Position numbers and translations under genes: made by a program. This document shows, in pieces, positions 1 through 5,564 of a DNA stretch of 9,910 nucleotides. The stretch lies in assembly GCA_023423495.1 (NCBI GenBank), contig JAFAFM010000127.1:1-9910 (forward strand), written 5' to 3'. Every line of letters starts with the position of its first letter. The first letter of the stretch is position 1. This stretch comes from Armatimonadota bacterium (lineage in GTDB: Bacteria > Armatimonadota > Fimbriimonadia > Fimbriimonadales > Fimbriimonadaceae). Under the pieces are notes generated by a model. The model was not told where the DNA came from. It did no database searches and saw only the letters and a program-made list of their open reading frames with translations.

Positions 1-1
1 G

Positions 2-781
2 CGCGACCGCATCGTTCTCGCGACGAAGTGCCACGGCAAGATGAGTGACGACGATCCCAATGCCTGGGGAAACAGCCGGCGAAACATCATCGAGGCTTGC
101 GAAGCTTCGCTCAAACGTCTAGGGACAGATTGGATCGACCTGTACCAAATCCATCGCCCCCAACCCTCTATTCCGATCGACGAAACCTTGGGAGCACTGC
201 ACGATCTGGCGCAGTCCGGAAAGATTCGCTACGCCGGCTGCTCGACTTATGCGGCCTGGCAGGTCTGCGAGGCCCATTACGTTGCCAAAGAGTTGGGGAT
301 TCGCGGGTTTGTTAGTGAGCAGCCACCCTATAACATCCTGGATCGGCGAGTCGAACGGGAGCTTCTGCCCTTCTGTCGGACATACGATTACGCGGTAATC
401 CCGTGGTCACCCCTGGCGGGGGGCATGTTAAGCGGCAAATACCTGGATGCAAAAACCAAGAACGGCCGGTACAGCAAGAGCGACCCCAACAACCGATTGA
501 AGCAGATTCCGACTACCAAGCTTCAGCGGCTCAAAGCTTTGGCCGAAAAGAATGGTATGTCGCTGGTCACCCTATCCTTGGCCTGGGTTGCGTCACAGCC
601 CGGAATCACGTCGCCGATCATCGGGGCCCGAAATGCCAAGCAGTTGGAGGAATCCGTCGCGGCTTGCCAGATTCAATTGAACGAGAAGGTGATGAAACAG
701 GTCGATGCGATCTTCGAGCCGGGCTCCCACTTCGTGGATTACTACACCGCGAACTTTGGGCCGAACGCCCGTCCCACCTAA
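2..781 (+). CDS. Aldo/keto reductase, 3' part (5' end outside window)
   Basis: The reading frame is open from base 2, so the ATG at 41 is internal and the true start lies upstream. The visible part is about 259 residues of a family that is usually 310-340 long. It is an NADPH-dependent oxidoreductase of the AKR (beta/alpha)8 barrel fold acting on carbonyl substrates in the cytosol. Seen: the strand RIVLATK with the expected catalytic Lys (bases 26-28), the DLYQIHRP strand with the catalytic His (residue 38 counted from base 41), the SGKIRYAGCS strand, the WSPLAGGMLSGKY segment, and the C-terminal cofactor-binding stretch ITSPIIGARNAKQLEES. The catalytic Asp and Tyr lie in the missing N-terminus. 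These segments resemble the AKR11/YhdN/GpsA-like 'general stress' and glyceraldehyde-3-phosphate reductase group, but the substrate cannot be told. The stop codon overlaps the stop of the convergent amidohydrolase by 4 bases. Confident on family, not on substrate. Confidence 0.93.
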   Translation, partial: RDRIVLATKCHGKMSDDDPNAWGNSRRNIIEACEASLKRLGTDWIDLYQIHRPQPSIPIDETLGALHDLAQSGKIRYAGCSTYAAWQVCEAHYVAKELGIRGFVSEQPPYNILDRRVERELLPFCRTYDYAVIPWSPLAGGMLSGKYLDAKTKNGRYSKSDPNNRLKQIPTTKLQRLKALAEKNGMSLVTLSLAWVASQPGITSPIIGARNAKQLEESVAACQIQLNEKVMKQVDAIFEPGSHFVDYYTANFGPNARPT

Positions 782-2304
782 TCCAGGAACTGCCATTGGG
801 CAGCCTGTCCGGGCTCTAAGCCTCCGAGCAGATCTGAATCGGAGGAGACGGCGGCGGCGGAAGTAGTGTAGGCATCGATCGCCTCCTCGAAAGTGATGTT
901 TTCCGCGGGATCGAAACCTTCCGGCCGGTTTACGGCGGTTGCGATACCGACTCTCGGATCGCCACTCACGATTGGCCGGTCCGAGCTGAAACTTACGGGG
1001 ACACCGGAATCGATTACGCTTCGATATCGATTCAGATTGGATGCCTTCTCGGGGCCAAGTTGGGCTCGGTAGCTATTGCCAAAGCGGACTAGGAACTCTG
1101 GCTGCATGCAGCAGAAGCAGCCGACTTTGGCCAGCCGGTCAATCTGGGCGTCGGACAGGATCATTGCGTGTTCGATGCGGTGACGGGCCGGGTCGTCAAC
1201 TTGGGAGAAAGCATCGAGCACCAGATCGGTCGCGTAGTCGCCGATAGAGTGAATCGACACCTGAAATCCGGCGGCGTCGGCAATTCGCACCATCTGGTTG
1301 AGTCGGTCCGGCGCGTAGATGAGCTGGCCGCTCACCTCTTTATCAGCTACCGCAGATGCGGCCGTTCTTGAACTGGCGCTGATTCGGTATCCCGTCGCGG
1401 GAGCTCCGGTGTAGCTCCCGTAGATTGCCGCGGTTGCGGAGCCTATTGCACCGTCCGCGAAAACCTTAATGCCAGCAATTCGGCAGCGGTGATCGCCCTC
1501 GTCCAAATAGCGACTGAACTTTGGATTCTTGAACTGCCCATCCTTCCGGAAGATTTCGCCCCACTGCAGATACAGCCTGGTCCAGACCGGACAGCCGCGA
1601 TCGGCCGCAATTCGGTATGCCTCAAGTTCCATTTCGAGGTCAAACCGGCCGGTCATCATGTCGTGCGCGGAGCAGATTCCAAATTCGGCCATTTTTTCGG
1701 CCGCCAGGAGGATCGCGCTAACCATTTCCTCGAGGTTAGGCATCGGCTCGCGCCGGGTCACTTCTTCGTGAGCCCGCTCGAAAAGGACTCCATCGATTCG
1801 GCCCGAGGCATCTCTGCGGAAACTGCCTCCCTCTGGATCGGGCTGATCCTCGCTGATTTCGCTGGCCATAAGCGCAGATGAGTTCGCCACGCTCGCGTGG
1901 CCGTTTACATGGCGAAGCAGAATTGGCGTGGAAGTCGATAGGGTGTCCAACTCGGATCTTGTAAGGTATTCACCTCCAAACTTGGTCTGATCGTAGTGGA
2001 CGGCGTGAAGCCACTTACCCGGCTCCACAGAGCTGATCCGACTTCGTAGAGCGTCTAAAACGTCGGAGTTGGATTGGCAGGTTGACAGATTGAGCTTCTG
2101 GAGATCCAATCCCGTTGGGAGAATGTGACAGTGATTGTCGATGAAAGATGGACAAATCGTTCTCCCTTTGAGATCAACAGTGTGCCTTTCCGGCATGATG
2201 GCCTGCGAACTGGTTACGCGGTTAACCACCTTTCCACCCTCGACCAGCATTTGCTGAGGCTCGCCTGTTTGCCACCACTTGAAATTGGTGAAAAGCTGCT
2301 TCAC
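778..2304 (-). CDS. YtcJ-type metal-dependent amidohydrolase
   Basis: 508 residues starting at GTG (bases 2304-2302), preceded by a GGTGGG stretch six bases away that may act as ribosome binding site. This is a cytosolic zinc-type hydrolase of the amidohydrolase superfamily (amidohydro_3, YtcJ/N-substituted formamide deformylase group). Seen in order: N-terminal beta-sandwich half (1-50), metal-binding His58-x-His60 in FIDNHCHI, RHVNGHASVANSSAL (131-145), Lys280 in GIKVFADGAIGS (candidate bridging Lys), His352 in QVSIHSIGD, His379 in HRIEHAMI and the catalytic Asp442 in VSFSSDRPI. All metal and catalytic positions are therefore present and the enzyme should be active. The protein ends at GLEPGQAAQWQFLD, where family members normally continue with a strand like ADFVVLD plus some 15-25 residues, so the C-terminus looks short. 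It lies 49 bases downstream of the PLP enzyme gene on the same strand and is probably cotranscribed. Substrate unknown; members act on N-formyl or other amide bonds. Confidence 0.93.
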   Translation of the reverse strand: MKQLFTNFKWWQTGEPQQMLVEGGKVVNRVTSSQAIMPERHTVDLKGRTICPSFIDNHCHILPTGLDLQKLNLSTCQSNSDVLDALRSRISSVEPGKWLHAVHYDQTKFGGEYLTRSELDTLSTSTPILLRHVNGHASVANSSALMASEISEDQPDPEGGSFRRDASGRIDGVLFERAHEEVTRREPMPNLEEMVSAILLAAEKMAEFGICSAHDMMTGRFDLEMELEAYRIAADRGCPVWTRLYLQWGEIFRKDGQFKNPKFSRYLDEGDHRCRIAGIKVFADGAIGSATAAIYGSYTGAPATGYRISASSRTAASAVADKEVSGQLIYAPDRLNQMVRIADAAGFQVSIHSIGDYATDLVLDAFSQVDDPARHRIEHAMILSDAQIDRLAKVGCFCCMQPEFLVRFGNSYRAQLGPEKASNLNRYRSVIDSGVPVSFSSDRPIVSGDPRVGIATAVNRPEGFDPAENITFEEAIDAYTTSAAAVSSDSDLLGGLEPGQAAQWQFLD

Positions 2305-2353
2305 TTTAAACCCACCACGGTGTCAGTACACCCCAAAACTCAAATCGCTACGG

Positions 2354-3322
2354 CTATGCCATTGCAAATAGCGCCGGAGTTCCGCCGGTATGCCAGAAGC
2401 AGGTTCTGCCCGTCAGGCCACCTTCTCTTGCCAGCTTTAGCAATACACCAAAAGCCTTGCCCGAATAGATTGGATCCAAGAAGATTCCTTCCTTCTGTGC
2501 CAGGTAGCGGATCGCATCATTTCCTTCTTCGCTGGGGATGCCGTAGCCTGGCCCAACACCATCGAAGTTGAGGTTGAAAGCTTCAACAGGCAGCGCGGGC
2601 ACCCCAATCAACGCCGCTAAACCGACACCCAGTTCGGCAAAGTCCGAGGCTAACTCGGGCTCTGGATCAGCCGCGATACCCAACACTTGAGTGTCGCTCC
2701 CGGAAAAATGGTACGTCAGCCCCACCTGGGTAGACCCGCTGCTTGAGGCAGTGATGACCGTATCGAATGATGTCTCGGCTTGGTCGCTCAGTTCCTTACC
2801 TGCCAAGAAGAAAGCGTAGGCGCCGAGAGGGGATGAACCCCCTACCGGGATCCTAAACACCTTCGTTCCGTCTCGCTCGTATTGGCCCGCTACGTCTTCC
2901 TTGTACTGAAAGAGCTCATCCCAAGTCCCATCGGGATATTTGTGGATGTCGACGCCCAGCCAACTGTTCAGCGCGAGATTGCCGTTCTCTGGCTTCAACC
3001 CTTCCAAGAAGGGCAGGGTGTGCTCGTACGGGGTGTCCATCACCGCGGCTGCACATTGCAACCCGTGGACCGCGCATGCCGCCGCCAAGTGCCGGATGAA
3101 ATTGGACTGGAGCGAGCCGCACGTGACAACAGCTTGGGCACCCTCGAAAATGGCCTGCGCGAGGAGATACTCAAGTTTACGACCCTTGTTGCCGCCCATC
3201 GCAAAGCCGGTGAGGTCGTCGCGCTTGATCCAAAGTTCGATGCCCAAATCTGCGGATACGCGCTCAAGCCGATGGAGAGGGGTCGGCGATTGGATGAGGC
3301 TGACTTTCGGAATCGCATGCAT
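2354..3322 (-). CDS. PLP enzyme, D-cysteine desulfhydrase/ACC deaminase family (D-cysteine desulfhydrase favoured)
   Basis: Fold-type II PLP enzyme, 322 residues from the ATG at 3322, the usual family length. The frame stays open to an ATG at 3409, but the extra 29 residues do not resemble the family, whereas MHAIPKVSLIQSPTPLHRLE is a typical N-terminus. Seen: WIKRDDLTGFAMGGNKGRKLEYL with PLP-binding Lys46, SLQSN with Ser73 and Asn74, a Ser/Gly-rich phosphate loop TASSSGSTQVGL (191-202), DPIYSGK with Tyr286, and WHTGGTPALF near the C-terminus. In ACC deaminase the positions after the Tyr and before the GG are Glu295 and Leu322 (Pseudomonas numbering); here they are Ser287 and Thr312, as in D-cysteine desulfhydrases. 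The likely reaction is D-cysteine to pyruvate, ammonia and hydrogen sulfide. Phe75 sits where His or Gln is usual after QSN. It is the first gene of a minus-strand pair with the amidohydrolase. Family is sure, substrate moderately so. Confidence 0.9.
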   Translation of the reverse strand: MHAIPKVSLIQSPTPLHRLERVSADLGIELWIKRDDLTGFAMGGNKGRKLEYLLAQAIFEGAQAVVTCGSLQSNFIRHLAAACAVHGLQCAAAVMDTPYEHTLPFLEGLKPENGNLALNSWLGVDIHKYPDGTWDELFQYKEDVAGQYERDGTKVFRIPVGGSSPLGAYAFFLAGKELSDQAETSFDTVITASSSGSTQVGLTYHFSGSDTQVLGIAADPEPELASDFAELGVGLAALIGVPALPVEAFNLNFDGVGPGYGIPSEEGNDAIRYLAQKEGIFLDPIYSGKAFGVLLKLAREGGLTGRTCFWHTGGTPALFAMA

Positions 3323-3362
3323 TGGCTCAGGAACAAGGTACCCGTGGCCGTCCGACAAGATA

Positions 3363-3370
3363 ATCATAAT
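3363..3370. promoter_or_regulatory. Candidate divergent promoter: overlapping -10-like boxes on both strands
   Basis: The sequence ATCATAAT reads as TATGAT on the minus strand (3368-3363) and as CATAAT on the plus strand (3365-3370). The minus-strand box would start transcription about 35 bases before the ATG at 3322. The plus-strand box would start it at about the ATG at 3378. No good -35 box is seen for either. It lies between the divergent PLP enzyme and pilin-like protein genes, in an otherwise GC-rich neighbourhood. Inferred from position and hexamer match only. Confidence 0.4.
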
Positions 3371-3395
3371 GAGTTCTATGAGCGAGCCCGCCCGC

Positions 3396-3920
3396 ATGAG
3401 TAAACGCAAGAAAGGATGCTTGATTGCCGTGGGCGTCTTCGTGGTTGCGATCGCGGGAGTCCTGCTCTTCTACGGACCCACTGCCCTGAATTTCTGGCAT
3501 GTGTACGGTCCTGATCTGGTACGCGAGCCAGAACGCCAAAAGTATGCGGCCAGCCGCGAGCAGAACCTCAAAGCGATCTACCAGGGCTTGATGCTCTACC
3601 ACGAGTCCGAGGGGCAGTTCCCAACCAGCGAGGGTTGGATGGACGCGATCGAGAACCGGATAAAGTCCAACGTCTTGGCAAAGGGTGAGGCGGAGAAGAA
3701 GCTCGTCCGTCCTGATTTAGCTTCGGAGCAAGGAGCTTTTGGCTACGCGATGAACGATGCCGCTTCGGGTAAGTATATGGACGACATCCCCGACAAGGGC
3801 AAGACCCCGCTCATCTATGAATCCAAACAGAAGACCAGAAATGCGCACGGCGACCCGGCAGAAGATTCGGATGGATTGGCGATAACGGTCGACGGAACAT
3901 TGATTAAGGAGAGCCACTAG
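3396..3920 (+). CDS. Membrane-anchored pilin-like protein of unknown function, first gene of an ABC exporter operon
   Basis: 174 residues from the ATG at 3396; in-frame ATGs at 3369 and 3378 are possible starts that would add 9 or 6 residues. Seen: a basic N-terminus (MSKRKK), one hydrophobic segment at about 8-27, then a soluble domain that by the positive-inside rule should lie outside the cytoplasmic membrane. NLKAIYQGLMLYHESEGQFP (57-76) resembles the first helix and loop of the DUF1559/GspG-like pseudopilin modules. FGYAMND (115-121) and AHGDPAEDSDGLAITVDG (150-167) recall the later parts of H-X9-DG pilin-like proteins, with a longer gap between His and DG. It lacks the prepilin peptidase signature (G-FTLIE), so the N-terminal helix probably stays as an anchor. 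The ATPase gene starts 1 base after its stop and its ribosome binding site lies inside this gene, so the two are surely cotranscribed. Function not recognised; a role as accessory or substrate-contact part of the transporter is inference. Confidence 0.75.
   Translation: MSKRKKGCLIAVGVFVVAIAGVLLFYGPTALNFWHVYGPDLVREPERQKYAASREQNLKAIYQGLMLYHESEGQFPTSEGWMDAIENRIKSNVLAKGEAEKKLVRPDLASEQGAFGYAMNDAASGKYMDDIPDKGKTPLIYESKQKTRNAHGDPAEDSDGLAITVDGTLIKESH
3906..3913 (+). promoter_or_regulatory. Ribosome binding site deciding the GTG start of the ABC ATPase
   Basis: AAGGAGAG lies in the last codons of the pilin-like gene, about 8-10 bases before GTG at 3922. From the alternative ATG at 3928 the spacing would be about 15, which is too long, so GTG is preferred. 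Confidence 0.7.
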
Positions 3921-3921
3921 C

Positions 3922-4704
3922 GTGAGCATGATCGCGGTCAAGGACCTTCGCAAGACGTATCCGGGGAATGTCGAAGCCGTGCGCGGTGTCACATTCGAAG
4001 TGCAGCCCGGGGAGTTCTTCGGCTTTTTGGGGCCGAACGGCGCGGGAAAAACCACCACTATCAATATGCTGGTGAATCTCGTTCGGCGGACGAGCGGCTC
4101 CATTTCGATCGACGGGTTGGATTTGGACCGAGATTCAATCGAAATCTTTAAGAGAATCGGCTTCGCCATGCAAGAGATTGGCTTGGACGAGACCGCCACG
4201 GCGCGGGAGATGCTCCAGTTGCACGGTCGCTTGTATCATATGCCTTCCGCCAAGATCGAGGAGCAAATTGCGAAACTTCTCAAGTTGGTCGAGTTGGAGA
4301 AAGTAGCCGATCGCTACACCGTTACCTATTCTGGAGGGATGCGCCGTCGCTTTGATTTGGCCCTATCGCTGATCCACGAGCCCAAGATTCTCTTTTTGGA
4401 TGAACCCACCCAGGGCTTGGACCCTCATGCTCGCCAACTCATCTGGAATCACCTTCGAGAGCTAAACCGAAACGGGATGACTATCTTCCTAACAACGCAC
4501 TTCATGGAGGAAGCGGAGGCTTTGTGCGACCGACTCGCGATCATGGACAAGGGACAGATCGTTACTGAGGGCACTGTAACAGAGCTCTTAGCCAAGCATG
4601 AGGCTAAGAATTTGGAGGATGTCTTCCTGAAAACTACGGGAAGCAATCTGGGCGACGAGGAAGTCAACTCCAACGCGGCTGATCCCTTTGCGAGGCGGCG
4701 CTAG
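3922..4704 (+). CDS. ABC-2 type transporter ATP-binding protein (DrrA-like)
   Basis: 260 residues starting at GTG, chosen because AAGGAGAG precedes it at good spacing. It powers an exporter from the cytoplasmic face of the membrane. All nucleotide-binding elements are present: Walker A GPNGAGKTT (37-45), Q-loop Gln84, signature YSGGM (136-140) followed by RRRFDLALSL, Walker B ILFLDEP (156-162), D-loop GLD (165-167) and switch His193 in TTHFMEEAEAL. The YSGGMRRR form and the LEDVFLKTTG tail (231-240) are typical of DrrA/CcmA-like ATPases that work with ABC-2 permeases. The last 20 residues are polar and probably disordered. The stop TAG overlaps the GTG of the permease by one base (TAGTG), which implies translational coupling. 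The substrate of such exporters (drug, lipid, polysaccharide, heme) cannot be read from the ATPase. Very confident on role. Confidence 0.97.
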   Translation: MSMIAVKDLRKTYPGNVEAVRGVTFEVQPGEFFGFLGPNGAGKTTTINMLVNLVRRTSGSISIDGLDLDRDSIEIFKRIGFAMQEIGLDETATAREMLQLHGRLYHMPSAKIEEQIAKLLKLVELEKVADRYTVTYSGGMRRRFDLALSLIHEPKILFLDEPTQGLDPHARQLIWNHLRELNRNGMTIFLTTHFMEEAEALCDRLAIMDKGQIVTEGTVTELLAKHEAKNLEDVFLKTTGSNLGDEEVNSNAADPFARRR

Positions 4705-5474
4705 TGTCCACTTTCTTCTCGGACTGGTACTACCTGGCGATCCGCTGCACCAAGCAGATTTGGCGTCCCTTGATGGCGCTGATCCCTTCTCTGTTCATTC
4801 CGTTGTTCTTTTTCGTGGTGAACTCCGCGTCACTTCAGTCGTTCTCCAAGGTCGAAGGATTTCCGGAAGGTGTTTCCTATCGGGACTTCATCGCTCCGAT
4901 TGCGCTTTTCACGGCTGTTTTCTTCTCCGCGGGCAATGCTGGCATCGAGCTTGTTTTGGACATTTCCAGCGGCTACTTCAAAAAGCTTCTAATCATGCCG
5001 ATCAATCGCTTGGCAATAGTGTTTGGCCGACTGACGGAAGTGGCGGTACAAGCCGTGATGCAGGGAATGATCGTTCTCGTTCTGCTCCTCGTCGTAGGTG
5101 TGCAATTTAGGACAGGGGTCTTGGGGATTCTCGCAATCTTCGCCTTGCTGATCTTGTTTGCTATGGCATGGAGTTGCGTTGGTATGATTGCCGCTCTTCG
5201 GACCCAGAATGCGCGCTTGGTACAGTCGCTATTTGTTCTGGTCTTTCCTTTCCTGTATCTGACAACTTCTCAGGCACCGATGAACCTGTTACCGCCGTTC
5301 TTCCAGGCTATTGCCCGGTACAACCCAGTTACGTACATCATCGAAGGTGTGCGAGCGATGGTGCTGGAGTCTTGGTCTTCACCCGCAATCTGGCAAGGAT
5401 TCGCGGTTGCAATTGTGCTTTGCACGGTGCTGGTCTCATGTACGGTTTGGTCCTTCCGTAAGACTTTGAAGTAA
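4704..5474 (+). CDS. ABC-2 type transporter permease (DrrB-like)
   Basis: 256 residues from GTG, with GAGG at 4692-4695 as ribosome binding site and a one-base overlap with the ATPase stop. It is an integral inner-membrane protein. About six hydrophobic segments are seen near residues 22-40, 62-82, 115-135, 139-160, 170-190 and 230-250, the usual ABC-2 topology. The segment between membrane spans five and six, with LTTSQAPMNLLP and then ARYNPVTYIIEGVRAM (204-219), is the characteristic ABC-2/DrrB C-terminal motif. The loop after the first span (41-60) is short, so this is the small DrrB type rather than the larger YhgE/NatB kind with a big external domain; the upstream pilin-like protein could supply an external domain in trans (inference). 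It is the last gene of the three-gene operon. Two of these units, or a dimer, would form the transport channel with two ATPases. Confidence 0.95.
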   Translation: MSTFFSDWYYLAIRCTKQIWRPLMALIPSLFIPLFFFVVNSASLQSFSKVEGFPEGVSYRDFIAPIALFTAVFFSAGNAGIELVLDISSGYFKKLLIMPINRLAIVFGRLTEVAVQAVMQGMIVLVLLLVVGVQFRTGVLGILAIFALLILFAMAWSCVGMIAALRTQNARLVQSLFVLVFPFLYLTTSQAPMNLLPPFFQAIARYNPVTYIIEGVRAMVLESWSSPAIWQGFAVAIVLCTVLVSCTVWSFRKTLK

Positions 5475-5498
5475 CAGGACCCCTGCAACTCCCGCCGG

Positions 5499-5504
5499 TA
5501 TAAT
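5499..5504 (+). promoter_or_regulatory. Candidate -10 box TATAAT upstream of the E1 gene
   Basis: A perfect sigma-70-type -10 hexamer stands in the 90-base gap between the permease stop and the chosen E1 start. Transcription would begin near 5511, giving a leader of about 54 bases before the ATG at 5565. No convincing -35 is found at 16-18 bases; TTGAAG at 5466-5471 is 27 bases away. If real, the E1 gene has its own promoter and is not only read through from the ABC operon. Confidence 0.5.
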
Positions 5505-5564
5505 TGGTTCTTAGGCTGCGTGACCCGCCGCCGTTTCAACGAGGAAACGAGGTACCCCATCTTT

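Noticed and set aside
2319..2332. Short inverted repeat GGTGT-CAGT-ACACC between the PLP enzyme and amidohydrolase genes
   Set aside because: Only 5-bp arms and no U-tract; too weak to call a terminator or operator.
2940..3395. N-terminal extension of the pilin-like gene frame reaching back to 2940
   Set aside because: It runs antisense through the well-supported PLP enzyme gene and has no family resemblance; the protein-like N-terminus begins at 3396 (or 3378/3369).
5466..5471. TTGAAG as -35 partner of TATAAT at 5499
   Set aside because: The spacer would be 27 bases, far above the 16-18 normally allowed.
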